This document shows, piece by piece, positions 15,554 through 25,700 of a stretch of 64,000 nt of DNA (position 1 is its first letter; every line of letters begins with the position of its first letter). The stretch is from Jatrophihabitans sp. (GTDB lineage: Bacteria > Actinomycetota > Actinomycetes > Mycobacteriales > Jatrophihabitantaceae). The notes beneath the pieces are model-generated. The model was not told where the DNA came from. It ran no database searches and saw nothing but the letters and a program-made list of their open reading frames with translations. The stretch covers positions 62,001 through 126,000 of the forward strand of contig DASWNX010000017.1 in assembly GCA_036399055.1 (NCBI GenBank), read 5' to 3'. A program made the position numbers and the translations under genes.

Positions 15554-17212
15554 TCAGCTGGCTGCCCGGGGCTGGGCGGTCGCGGCCTCGCACGCATCGA
15601 CAAGCGGCTGCCACAGTAGATGGACGGCCCCAGGCACCAGGATGTAGGCGCGCTGCCGAGCCCTCGTCATCACGACATAAAGCAGGCGCGATAGCTTTGG
15701 ATACGGTGGCCGTTCGCGCCCGTGGAACTCATCCTGCTGCAGCAGCAAGATCGTCGCGTCAGCCTCCCGACCCTTCGTCTGATGCAGGTTCATGACCTGC
15801 ACCGGACGCGGCCGCAGGCGGGCGTCGCCGAGCAGGGCGGCATTCTGAGCATGCTCCACCTCTGCCACCACGTCCTCCACGGATCCACCGGTGAGCAGCA
15901 GCCGCATCGCCGAAAGCATCCTCCGCCCAGCTTCCACCCAAACCTGCTGGCCCCGGTGCGCGCCGAGCCGCCCGTAGGCGCCGACGACTACTTCCCCGAG
16001 ACGGTCGACGTCGAGCGGTTCAGCTGCAGCCCCCAAATCGTTCAGGACCAACCGCAGGGCACGCTCGAAGCCAGGGTTAGAGCGGTCCATGATTTGTGTG
16101 ACCAATGGTGTTGTGGCGCGGTAGTTGGCCGCGACGAAGACGGCCAGGTCTCGCCGTCCGCCAGCCGTGCGATCGATCGCCCATCGCAGGAGCCCGAGTT
16201 GGGCATTCAGCGCCTCGCCATACGCCTCGGTCAACCCGACCTGCTCGTGCCGGACACCCGCCGCGGTCAGGGCATCGGACAACCCCGTCGTCGCCGCGTT
16301 CGTATGGGTAAAGATGCTTACGCTGCAGCTGCGGGCCCGCTCGGCACGAACGATGGAAATGACCTCGTCGGTGGCGGACTCCTCGCTGACCCGGGAAACG
16401 ATCAGGCGGCCGTCCTGGACGGCTTGGACGACGGCGGGATCGTTGAATCGGCGTTCGCGGGCAGCATCAGCTGCTGCCGGGAGCACACCGGACGGGTCGC
16501 GGTGACTGGCCCGCGGCAGATCGATCTGGACCGCACCCGGCAGGCTGAGCGCTGCAGCAATCCTTGCCTCCGGGTCTATTCCCTTCATCTCGGCGTAGAT
16601 GCACTGGTTGACGTCACCAAGCAGGATGCGCCGTGCCTGCGGCGCGACAGTCTGCAAGAAGGCCCACTCCTGGTCGTTCGTATCCTGAAACTCGTCACAG
16701 ATCACCAGCGAATACCGGCGGTTGTAGTGCGCTGCGACGGCAGGCTTGCCGAGCAAACCGAGAGCGGCGGGCAGCAGGTCGTCGTAAGTCATGCCCGCCG
16801 GGCCGCCGGGCACCTTGCTGTTGGGCGCGGACAGGAGCCGAGATTGCTTGGCGTAGCCAAAGGCAGGACCGAAGTCGCTGATAACCTTCCACGCGAAGCC
16901 GTGGAACGTCATGACGTCGATCCGTTCGAGCAGATTACTGGCGACGTTGGTGGCCCGGTCGAGCACCTGCGCCACCGCGGTGCGGGAGAACGACAGGAAC
17001 AGCACTCGCGCTTGGGCGGGCAGGCAAGCCGGCTTACCTGCCTGGCCTAGATCCCGACGTAGCTGCTCCCGCCGGCTGTCCGCCACGAGCAGGTGCCCGG
17101 TAGCGGCAACTGCTGCCGTCGTCGTTTTGCCTGTTCCGGCACCGCCGAGTACGACTGCTACCGGCGCCCGCGTGTTGATGACCTCGAGCTGTGTTCCAAC
17201 GGCCTGGTACAT
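15554..17212 (-). CDS. UvrD/Rep-family helicase, GajB-like, 552 aa
   Basis: A superfamily 1A helicase with motif I VLGGAGTGKTTTA, motif II VICDEFQDTND, a motif VI region LSRLLYVVMTRARQRAYIL and a motif V-type segment NLHQTKGREADATIL. It starts five bases after the stop of an OLD-family nuclease gene, so both come from one message. A TOPRIM-nuclease ATPase followed by a short UvrD helicase is the arrangement of the Gabija defence system (GajA-GajB), in which the helicase-like partner helps the nuclease act on phage DNA. Length and gene order fit GajB. Whether this is a true Gabija or a sister OLD-UvrD family needs phylogeny. Confidence 0.82.
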   Translation of the reverse strand: MYQAVGTQLEVINTRAPVAVVLGGAGTGKTTTAAVAATGHLLVADSRREQLRRDLGQAGKPACLPAQARVLFLSFSRTAVAQVLDRATNVASNLLERIDVMTFHGFAWKVISDFGPAFGYAKQSRLLSAPNSKVPGGPAGMTYDDLLPAALGLLGKPAVAAHYNRRYSLVICDEFQDTNDQEWAFLQTVAPQARRILLGDVNQCIYAEMKGIDPEARIAAALSLPGAVQIDLPRASHRDPSGVLPAAADAARERRFNDPAVVQAVQDGRLIVSRVSEESATDEVISIVRAERARSCSVSIFTHTNAATTGLSDALTAAGVRHEQVGLTEAYGEALNAQLGLLRWAIDRTAGGRRDLAVFVAANYRATTPLVTQIMDRSNPGFERALRLVLNDLGAAAEPLDVDRLGEVVVGAYGRLGAHRGQQVWVEAGRRMLSAMRLLLTGGSVEDVVAEVEHAQNAALLGDARLRPRPVQVMNLHQTKGREADATILLLQQDEFHGRERPPYPKLSRLLYVVMTRARQRAYILVPGAVHLLWQPLVDACEAATAQPRAAS

Positions 17213-17217
17213 GCCGG

Positions 17218-19026
17218 TTAGCTCACCGAGGTCGGGCTCGCGACAGCCGGAGCGGGGGGCGGGGCCAGGTCGATTAGTTTCACGCCGGAGTAGCCCAGAT
17301 CGGCCGCGACCGACACCATCTTCAGTGCCGCTGCAATAACCGGCGGCACGGAACCGGACGCCTCGACGAGCGCGTCAAGGAACTGCTCGTGGAACGCTCG
17401 GTTGTGCAGGAACTGCACGATCTTGGTCGCGACCTCGGCATCGTGCACGCCGTCAGCGGGGTCCGAGCCATAAGCCGCGAGCGCCTGCGCGGCGAGTCGG
17501 AGCGTCGCGAGGTCGAAGCCTGTCGTCAGCGCACGCTCAACGGCGGTCCCTGTTGGCAGGCGCACCGTGGCGTCGCAGGCGGTAACGATCTCGGCCAGGG
17601 CGCCGGCGGACGTTTTTGTCGGGTCGTGATCGATCAGTGCAACGACCCGGAAGCCCATGGACTTCGCCAGCTTGGCGACCCGGGGTATCTGGCTGGTCCC
17701 TCCCCCGGATCCGTTGTCGGCGGAGATGAGACGAATCCCGGCGGCCGACAGGGGCACCCCTAACGCCGAGGTGTGCCGGTCAGCCGCCATGTACGTCGTC
17801 AAGTCGTGCGGGCCCTCGACGATGACGACCGTCGTTGCGGTCAGCGCAGGAAGCAGTTGTGCGTGCAAGAGCCGGCGGACCGCGACCTCTTTCTTGTCGG
17901 ATGGCTCCGGGATCTGGTGGTAAGTCCGGCCGGAAGGTCCTCGGGACAACCGGACAAGTTCTGCCGGGGCGAACGCGCGTGCAACCTCCGGCCGGCGGGT
18001 CGTCACCCACGCCTGCGCGGCCTGGGAACGGATCTTCATCGCCAGGTGCTCCGCGGTCGCACCATCCAGGACATCACCGAAATCGTCCCCGAGAACGATT
18101 GCTCCGGAAGTCGATGAGGCAAGCAGAAGGGCCTCTGCCGCCGCCATCACCGCCGACGTGGTTGACCCATGTTCCGAAAGAGAAATCAAACCGGCATTGT
18201 CCAACTTCAACGACGGCTGGACCGCACGCAGCAGCGCCGACAGCGAACCGTCCTCTGCCCGGAACCGCACATCATCCGAGGTCAGCGGCCCATCCGCTAC
18301 GTGCTCGGCCACGCCACCAATCCCGAGCACCTCGTCCACTGTCTCGGCAATCACCGGCGCGGTCGACAGTGCATCTGCGGCCACCGCGACCGCATCCTCA
18401 AGAGCCCGAAACGCGTCCGCTGCCGCGTCAGGATCGCGAGCCACAACAAGCTGACGCAACTGGCCCTCCGCGCGCAGCTGCAGCGGCCGTTTCGCGTTTA
18501 GACCCACGACCGGGAGCGCGCGCCGCACGGCCGCCGGCACCCGGGCGAACTGCCCGGCTGCCGGGTTACTCCGGGCCGGGTAGAACACCACATGCTCGAG
18601 TAGGTCGGCCGCCGAGTCATACGTGACCCGGTAGGCCAGCCGAACACCGAGGGCCGCATCCGGTGCGGCGTCGCCGGACTCATCAATCTGGTCGGTCGAA
18701 TCAAGAAGCTCCAGAGCACCCTCGCACAGCTGTTCCAGTTCCGGATCCAGACCAACCAGGGTCACCTCAACCTCGCCGTACATCGGCGCGGAAGCGCAGC
18801 TCAAGCTGGCCATGGTCCCGCCGGAGGATGGCGGCGGCTGGCGTCGGACATCGGCCTCCGACGGCTGGACACGGTTGTAGGCTGGATCGAGGAGGCGCGT
18901 CAGTGCAATGAGGATATCGCTGCGGCCGGCCCGGGGCACCCCGGCAAGCAGCACATGAGTGCCGGGCGTCAGGTCCAGCTCTGCCCAGCCACGGAAATTC
19001 GCCAGCCGCAGGTGCGAGATACGCAC
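17218..19026 (-). CDS. OLD-family ATPase-TOPRIM nuclease, GajA-like, 602 aa
   Basis: The N-terminus has the SMC/OLD-type opening (RISHLRLANFRGWAELDL) leading to a P-loop position reading LLAGVPRAGRSDIL, in which the usual lysine is Arg35. The ABC signature is also weak (ISLSEHGSTT). The C-terminal TOPRIM domain is intact: Glu in VVIVEGPHDLTTY and the acidic pair in VVALIDHDPTKTS. The gene starts at GTG 19026 and is followed by a helicase gene, matching a GajA-GajB order. The ATP-binding half seems degenerate while the nuclease half is not, so regulation may not use ATP hydrolysis in the usual way. It diverges from recC. Confidence 0.8.
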   Translation of the reverse strand: MRISHLRLANFRGWAELDLTPGTHVLLAGVPRAGRSDILIALTRLLDPAYNRVQPSEADVRRQPPPSSGGTMASLSCASAPMYGEVEVTLVGLDPELEQLCEGALELLDSTDQIDESGDAAPDAALGVRLAYRVTYDSAADLLEHVVFYPARSNPAAGQFARVPAAVRRALPVVGLNAKRPLQLRAEGQLRQLVVARDPDAAADAFRALEDAVAVAADALSTAPVIAETVDEVLGIGGVAEHVADGPLTSDDVRFRAEDGSLSALLRAVQPSLKLDNAGLISLSEHGSTTSAVMAAAEALLLASSTSGAIVLGDDFGDVLDGATAEHLAMKIRSQAAQAWVTTRRPEVARAFAPAELVRLSRGPSGRTYHQIPEPSDKKEVAVRRLLHAQLLPALTATTVVIVEGPHDLTTYMAADRHTSALGVPLSAAGIRLISADNGSGGGTSQIPRVAKLAKSMGFRVVALIDHDPTKTSAGALAEIVTACDATVRLPTGTAVERALTTGFDLATLRLAAQALAAYGSDPADGVHDAEVATKIVQFLHNRAFHEQFLDALVEASGSVPPVIAAALKMVSVAADLGYSGVKLIDLAPPPAPAVASPTSVS

Positions 19027-19514
19027 GAACCGTTTCCCCGTTCCTCGATGCCGGCCACAGGGTATGTCACCGCAATGTAATGATCCTATCGGTAGCGAAC
19101 CTCTAAGTTGGAAACGCAGGTCTCGGTAGGATCAAGGTCCGTGCTGCCCGTCTCGTCCCCGCGACGGGACAGGCAGGGCGTCGATGGCATCGCCAAGGGC
19201 CGCAAGGCAAGCGACTTGCGCCATCTCACGCGCTGACTCCTGACCGAGCGCCTCTACCTTCGTGACAACGACATCATCGTGAACGAGCGATCCGGACAGC
19301 GGAGCTGATCGACCAAGCCGTGTAGCTGGCACCTCCCACCCGCATCACCAGCCGTCCTCCAAGGCGACAACTTCGTCCCGGTCGAATCGGCGACACCTCG
19401 CTACCGCGGCCGGCACGGACAATAGCCGCGGCTACCAGGCCGCGATGCCCCGGGCCTGGTAGGAAGTACGAGGTCCGTACCAGCACGTGCGGGCAGCCGA
19501 ACGGGAGGGGCGCG
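19027..19514. other. Divergent intergenic region between the OLD nuclease and recC
   Basis: About 490 bases separating two divergent operons. It should hold both promoters; a TTACATT box on the minus strand (around 19075-19082) is a candidate for the nuclease operon, and a GGGAGGGG ribosome-binding site precedes recC. Apart from one doubtful small frame (19132-19332, listed separately), I see no gene. Confidence 0.45.
19132..19332 (-). CDS. Doubtful small protein, 66 aa
   Basis: The minus frame reads SLVHDDVVVTKVEALGQESA and continues to ACLAALGDAIDALPVP, with a reasonable helical pattern and balanced composition, unlike the other frames of this intergenic region. There is no good start signal at the ATG at 19332; GTG codons lie further in. 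It could be a fragment of an older gene. Reported only because the translation looks protein-like. Confidence 0.25.
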   Translation of the reverse strand: MPATRLGRSAPLSGSLVHDDVVVTKVEALGQESAREMAQVACLAALGDAIDALPVPSRGRDGQHGP

Positions 19515-22500
19515 ATGTTGCACGTGCATCGAGCCGAACGTGCCGACACCCTCGCGACCGCCCTGGCCGGGGTGCTCGCCACCCCGCTCGCCGACCCGTT
19601 CTCGCCAGAAGTCATCGCTGTCCCGGCCCGGGGCGTCGAGCGCTGGTTGACCCAGCACCTGTCCGCTTACCTCGGCGGGAATGCCGGTGACGGCATCGCC
19701 GCTAACCTCGCCTTCCCCAGCCTCGCCGACCTCGCTGATTCCGTCATCGCCGCCGCCAGCGGCATGACCGCCGCCGAGGACCCGTGGGCTCCGGCACGAC
19801 TGACCTGGACCACCCTCAACGCTATCGACAGCGCCATCGGCCAGCCCTGGTGCACCCAGCTGACCGCGCATCTGGACGAGCAGATCGAGGTACACCGCAG
19901 TGGCCGCCGCTACGCCACCGCTGCCTTGCTCACCAGCTTGTACCGCACATACGGCGCCGATCGACCTGCGATGCTGCGCGACTGGGCCGCCGGCAACGAC
20001 ACCAACGGCCTCGGGCAAACCCTGTCCGCCGATTTGGCCTGGCAGGCACAGTTGTGGCGCGAAATCCGTGACCAGATCGGCCCCAACCCGGCCGAACGGC
20101 TCCCCGACGTCCTCGCGCGTCTGACCGACCAGCCCGGCTTGAGCGACCTGCCCGACCGTATGTCGGTGTTCGGACCGACCCGCGTCAACACCAGTCAGCT
20201 CGAGGTTTTGAGCGCCCTCGCCGCCCACCGCGACGTCCACCTGTGGCTGCACCACCCCAGCCCTGCCCTTTGGGACGCCCTCACCACAACGCCGCCACCG
20301 GTCAACGCCGTCCGAGACCCAGCGCTACCGGACGCCGTCATCAACCCGCTTCTGGCCAGCCTCGGCCGCGACGTCCGCGAACTTCAACAACGGCTCCCCG
20401 CAGGCCGCACCGACATCCACCACCCGGCCCAGGCTCAGCCGCGCACCGTGCTCAGCGCGCTGCAGGGCACCATCCGTAGCAACACTCCGCGCCCGGCCAG
20501 CGCCCGTCCCGCCGACTCCAGCGTCCGCATCTACGCCTGTCACGGCCCTGCCCGCCAAGTCGAAGTGCTCCGAGAGGCGCTCCTGCACACCTTCACCGAA
20601 CTGCCTGGCCTGCAACCCCGCGACGTCCTCATCATGTGCCCCGACATCGACACCTACGCGCCCCTCATCCAGGCCGCATTCGGCCGCACCGGCACCCACC
20701 CCGGCCACCAGCTCCGAGTGCGGCTAGCCGACCGCTCCCCGTCCGCGGCCAACCCGCTCTTCGACGTCGTCACCACCCTCCTGCAACTGGCCGGCGGACG
20801 CCTGCGAGCCAGCGAACTGCTCGACTTCGCAGCACTGCCACCCGTCGCCGCCCGCTTCGGCTTCACCCGCACCGACCTCACCGACCTGGCCGATTGGGCC
20901 CGAGGCAGCGGCATCCGCTGGGGCATCACCCACGCAGACCGCGCTCGGTTCGATCTGCCCGGCATCGCAGCCAACACAGCCACCGCAGGCCTCGACCGGC
21001 TCCTGCTTGGCGTCACTGCCGAAGACGGCACCCTGGCCACCCTCGGCAAGGTCCTACCGCTGCCCGACATCGACTCCAGCGACATCGACCTCACCGGCCG
21101 GTTCGCCGAATTCATGGACCGGACCCAGAGCCTCCTGGCCCGCTTCACCGGCGCACGGCCGGTCACCGAGTGGGCCGATATCCTGCGGGACGGGCTCGAT
21201 CTGCTCATCCGCACCCGTACCCGGGACAGCTGGCAACGAGCCCAGCTTGACCGGGAACTCGGCGAGGCAACCGAACACGGCGCCGACACCGTCCTCCGAC
21301 TGCCCGACATCCGCGCCTTGCTGGCAAGCCGGCTTGCGTCCCGCCCCACGCGGGCGAACTTCCGCACCGGTGAACTGACCGTCTCCACCCTCGTCCCAAT
21401 GCGGTCCGTGCCGCACCGGGTCATCGCGCTGCTCGGGATGGACGACGAGGCGTTCCCACGGCAGACGCACTTCGACGGCGACGACATCCTGGCCCGCACA
21501 CCATGCATCGGGGAACGAGACCCTCGCCACGAGGACCGGCAACTGCTGCTGGATGCTGTCATGGCAGCCACCGACCGGCTCGTCGTGACCTACAGCGGCG
21601 CGGACCCCGCCACCGGCCAACCACGGCCGCCGGCCGCTCCCATTGCCGACATCCTCGACGCCCTAGCCACCGTGACCGACACGTCGGTGGAGGACCGTCA
21701 ACCGCTGCAGCCGTTCGACCCGCGCTCGTTCGCCGAGCCCGACCCGTTCTCCCACGACATCGACGCGCTCGCGGGGGCGCTCGCGCTGCAGGCACCCTCG
21801 GAACCGGTAGTGCTGCTTCCGGCCCCGTTGCCGCCGTCGCCCGTCACAGATCTGGTCGAGGTTGCGGAGCTAGCCGCGTTTCTGCGGAATCCGTACCGCG
21901 GCTTCCTGCGGCAGCGGCTAGGGATCACGGTCGATGACGATCCCGAGGCTCTGTCGGAGGAGATACCGGTCGAGATGTCAGGCCTGGACAGCTGGCAGGT
22001 CGGGACCCGGGTCGTGACCGGGCTGCTCGCCGGTTCCCAGCCATGGCAGGTGGCCGGTGCCGAAACGGCTCGCGGCGTGCTGCCGCCGGCCGAACTTGGA
22101 CGCAAGGCCGGCAACGACGTGTACGCCCGGGCCGTACGGATCGCGAGCGCCGCGCAGACGTTTATGACTGGGCCGGCCAGCTTGATCGATGTAAACGTTG
22201 ACCTCGGCGACGGGCGGCGACTGTCGGGCACGGTCACCGGCATCCACGACCGGACGATCGTTGTGCCGCTCTACGGACGGCTGCACGCCCAGCAGCGGGT
22301 CGAGGCATGGATACGGCTGCTCGCGGCCGCCAGGCAAGACCCCAGCGTGCCGTGGCGGGCGGTCACAATCGGCTGGGGCGGGTCGCAGGCCAACCCGGGG
22401 CCGTGGCGGTCCATCCTGACCGCACCAGAGGACCCGGCCCGACTTCTCGCGCAACTTGCCGCCCTGCGAGAACTGGGCCTGTCCGAACCGCTGCCGCTAC

Positions 22501-22793
22501 CTGTCGCGTCCGCAGCCGCGTTCACCGAACGGGCCGCTACCGGATCCCGGCCCGAAGTCGCCCGCCGGGCTGCAGAACAGCAATGGCAGAGCACCTACGA
22601 CGCACCCGGCGAAGCTGACGACCCAGCCTGCGTCTACCTGTACGGGCCGGACATGACGTTCGAGACGCTGTGGACCCAGCCCGCCACAGCATTCGAGGCT
22701 GGGTGGCGGGGCGCGGCCGTCGGCCGGTTCGCCGCCCTCGCGTTGCACGTGTGGGAGCCTCTGCTGGCGCACGAAACGATGGGCCCGGCATGA
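19515..22793 (+). CDS. recC: Exodeoxyribonuclease V gamma subunit RecC, 1092 aa
   Basis: RecC is the Chi-scanning, helicase-fold subunit of the RecBCD DNA-end-processing complex. The protein has the RecC opening (PEVIAVPARGVERWLTQHL), the conserved block DVLIMCPDIDTYAPLI, the STLVPMRSVPHRVIALLGM region followed by DDEAFPR, and the C-terminal AELAAFLRNPYRGFLRQRLG. Length is close to that of E. coli RecC. The ATG at 19515 has GGGAGGGG 6-13 bases upstream. The stop overlaps recB by four bases (ATGA), giving the order recC-recB-recD. It is intact. What is unusual is its location inside a defence island between two OLD-UvrD pairs. Confidence 0.93.
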   Translation: MLHVHRAERADTLATALAGVLATPLADPFSPEVIAVPARGVERWLTQHLSAYLGGNAGDGIAANLAFPSLADLADSVIAAASGMTAAEDPWAPARLTWTTLNAIDSAIGQPWCTQLTAHLDEQIEVHRSGRRYATAALLTSLYRTYGADRPAMLRDWAAGNDTNGLGQTLSADLAWQAQLWREIRDQIGPNPAERLPDVLARLTDQPGLSDLPDRMSVFGPTRVNTSQLEVLSALAAHRDVHLWLHHPSPALWDALTTTPPPVNAVRDPALPDAVINPLLASLGRDVRELQQRLPAGRTDIHHPAQAQPRTVLSALQGTIRSNTPRPASARPADSSVRIYACHGPARQVEVLREALLHTFTELPGLQPRDVLIMCPDIDTYAPLIQAAFGRTGTHPGHQLRVRLADRSPSAANPLFDVVTTLLQLAGGRLRASELLDFAALPPVAARFGFTRTDLTDLADWARGSGIRWGITHADRARFDLPGIAANTATAGLDRLLLGVTAEDGTLATLGKVLPLPDIDSSDIDLTGRFAEFMDRTQSLLARFTGARPVTEWADILRDGLDLLIRTRTRDSWQRAQLDRELGEATEHGADTVLRLPDIRALLASRLASRPTRANFRTGELTVSTLVPMRSVPHRVIALLGMDDEAFPRQTHFDGDDILARTPCIGERDPRHEDRQLLLDAVMAATDRLVVTYSGADPATGQPRPPAAPIADILDALATVTDTSVEDRQPLQPFDPRSFAEPDPFSHDIDALAGALALQAPSEPVVLLPAPLPPSPVTDLVEVAELAAFLRNPYRGFLRQRLGITVDDDPEALSEEIPVEMSGLDSWQVGTRVVTGLLAGSQPWQVAGAETARGVLPPAELGRKAGNDVYARAVRIASAAQTFMTGPASLIDVNVDLGDGRRLSGTVTGIHDRTIVVPLYGRLHAQQRVEAWIRLLAAARQDPSVPWRAVTIGWGGSQANPGPWRSILTAPEDPARLLAQLAALRELGLSEPLPLPVASAAAFTERAATGSRPEVARRAAEQQWQSTYDAPGEADDPACVYLYGPDMTFETLWTQPATAFEAGWRGAAVGRFAALALHVWEPLLAHETMGPA

Positions 22794-25700
22794 GTTTCAC
22801 CGTGACCGACGCGCTGCCGGCCGGCACAAGCGTCATAGAAGCGTCCGCCGGCACCGGCAAGACCTACGCCGTCGTCGCTCTGGCCACCCGCGCCGTCGCA
22901 CTCGGCGAGGTTAGCCCCGACCAACTGATGGTCGTCACGTTCACACAGGTCGCCACTCAGGAACTACGCGGACGAGTCCGGCACCGGTTCGCCCGCACCG
23001 CCGACGCCCTCACCGACCCGGCCATCGCCCGCAGCAGCGACGACGAGTTGACCCGTGCCCTGGCGATCGGCGACGACGCCGACCTCGCCGAACGCCGTGC
23101 CCGGCTGCTGCAGGCCCTGTCAGACTTCGACGCTGTCACCATCGCCACGACCCATTCATTTTGCCAGCGGATGCTGGACTCTCTCGGCATCGCCGGATAC
23201 CGCGAGCAGTACCAGTTCCAAGAATCTGTGTCCGACGTCCTCGCAGATGTCGTCGACGACCTGTACCTGAACCGGTTCGCTGACCGGCCCATCGGCCCGT
23301 TTTCCCTCGCCGTGGCCCGCGACGTCGCCGCCGCCGCCACCGGCGAGCCCGGCGCCGCACTCGCCCCCACCGAACCGGCCCCGGGCACTGTCGCCTGCGA
23401 CCTCGTTGAGTTTGCAGCCGCCGCCCGCACCGAACTTGCCCGCCGCAAAACACTGATGGGCCTACGCGACTACAACGACCTGCTCACACTGCTGTGGCAG
23501 TCGCTGTCTGACCCGCAAACCGGCGAGCAGGCATGCCAGCTCATCCGCGACCGGTACCGGCTCGTCCTCGTCGACGAATTCCAAGACACCGACCCAGTGC
23601 AATGGCAGATTCTGCGCCGCGCCTTCCACGGCCACGTCACCCTCGTCCTCGTCGGAGACCCTAAACAAGCGATCTATGCCTTCCGCGGCGCTGAAGTGCT
23701 GTCCTACCTCGATGCGGTGAGCGTCGCCGGCCACCCCCTCACCCTCGACACGAACCGGCGCAGCGACCCCGACATTCTGACCGCACTCGAGACTGTGTAT
23801 GGCGGTGCCGCCCTCGGCCACCCTGACATTCTCGCCCGCCATGTAGACGCCGCCGCCGCCAGCAACCAGTTCTCCGGACCAGCGATGCGGGTCCGCTACC
23901 TCGACCGGGCCGGACCGTGGCCGGTCTCCGAGAGAACTGGTCTGCCGAACGTCCCCGGTGTCCGCGCTCGCGTCGCCCGCGACGTCGCCGACGACATCGC
24001 CACCCTGCTGAACTCCGGTGCCACCCTCGGCACCGGCACCGCCGCCCGCCCGGTTGGCCCAGGTGACATCGCTGTGCTCGTCCAGCGTCGCGCCACCCAA
24101 GCCCTCCCGGTCCGTGACGAACTCGCCGCCGCCGGCATCAGCACAGTCCTCGTCGGCGACGCTGGCGTGTACGCCACCTCCGCCGCCACCGCATGGCGGC
24201 ACCTGCTCCGCGCCATGGAAGAACCACACCGGTCCAGCAAAGTTCGCCTCGCCGCACTCAGTCCCCTCCTCGGCGCCACCATGACCGGCCTCGCCCTCGA
24301 TCCCGACGGGTGGACCGCCGCCCACGCCGATCAGATCTCCGGCTACACCAGGCTGTTCAGCGACGCGGGCATCGCCGCCGTCTACGAACAGCTCACTGCC
24401 GACACCGACCTGCAAGCGCGCCTGCTCGCACATGACAGCGGCGAACGTGACGTCACAGACCTGCGCCACATCGCCCAGCTGCTCCACCAGGCCGCCACCC
24501 GTCATAACCTCGGCCTGGCCGGCCTGACCGCCTGGCTCACCACCCGCATCAGTGACGCTTCCGCCGACACCAACCGCACCCGCACCCGGTTGCTCGACTC
24601 TGACTCCGACGCCGTCCGCATCCTCACCATCCACGGTGCCAAAGGGCTTGAATTCCCCATCGTGTATGTGCCATTCAGCTGGGACTTCGCGCAACGACCC
24701 ACCGAAAACGTCTACCAACTGCACGAGGGCACCACCCGCATTCTCGACGTCGGCGGCGCCAGCGACCCCGGCCACCCCGCCCGAAAGAAAGCCGCTCGCG
24801 ACGAAAACAGCGGCGAACAGCTCCGATCCCTCTACGTCGCGCTGACCCGCGCCCAGCATCAGCTCACCATCTGGTGGGCGCCCAGCGGCGTCACCGCGCA
24901 CTCACCACTGCACCGGCTCCTGTTCGGCCGCACCGGCGGCAGCCTGACACCGGCCACCAGCCCGTCCATCCCGTCCGACAACGACATCTCTGCCGCGTTC
25001 GCCACCTGGGCCGCCCCCGCCGGCGACACCATTGTCACCGAACACGTCCCCGGAGTACCCGAGCCGCCACGACCCACATACACCCAGCCGGCCCAACCGG
25101 CACCGGCCCTCACAGCAGCCGTCTTTCAACGCCACCTCGACTACGTGTGGCGACGCACGTCCTACTCCGCACTCACCAGCTCCGCGCACACCGAACCCGG
25201 CGTCATCTCCGAACCAGACCAATACATCGTGACCGACGAGCCCGCCGGCCCCACCACACCGCCCCTCCCCAACGCCACAGCAGCCGACAGCGCCCAGCCA
25301 GGCACAATCCCGTCGCCGCTCAACGCGTTCATCTCCAGCGCCAGCTTCGGAACCCTCGTGCACACCATCCTCGAACACGTCGACACCAGCGCGCCTGACT
25401 TAGCCGCCGAAGTCACCCACCGCACGACGGTCGCCGCCGCGAGCCGGCTGGCCGGCCTGGACGTGCCCGCACTCGCCGCAGCGCTCACCGCCGTCCTGCA
25501 CACCCCGCTCGGGCACGGCACCCTCGCCGGCATCACGCCGACCGACCGGCTCAGCGAACTGCAATTCGAACTGCCCCTCGGCGGTGGCGACACCCCCACC
25601 CACAGCCAAGCCAGCCTGCAGGACATAGCGCAAACCATCCGCACCTACCTCGGCCCAGCCGACCCGCTCGCGGCCTACCCTGACATCCTCGACGACATCG

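Noticed and set aside
15722-17050. Plus-strand open frame (442 codons) opposite the UvrD-like gene
   Set aside because: Arg/Gln/Pro-rich translation; the minus strand has complete helicase motifs.
23462-24901. Long minus-strand open frame (479 codons) inside recB
   Set aside because: Gly/Val/Glu-rich translation typical of antisense frames in high-GC genes; recB on the other strand has all helicase motifs.
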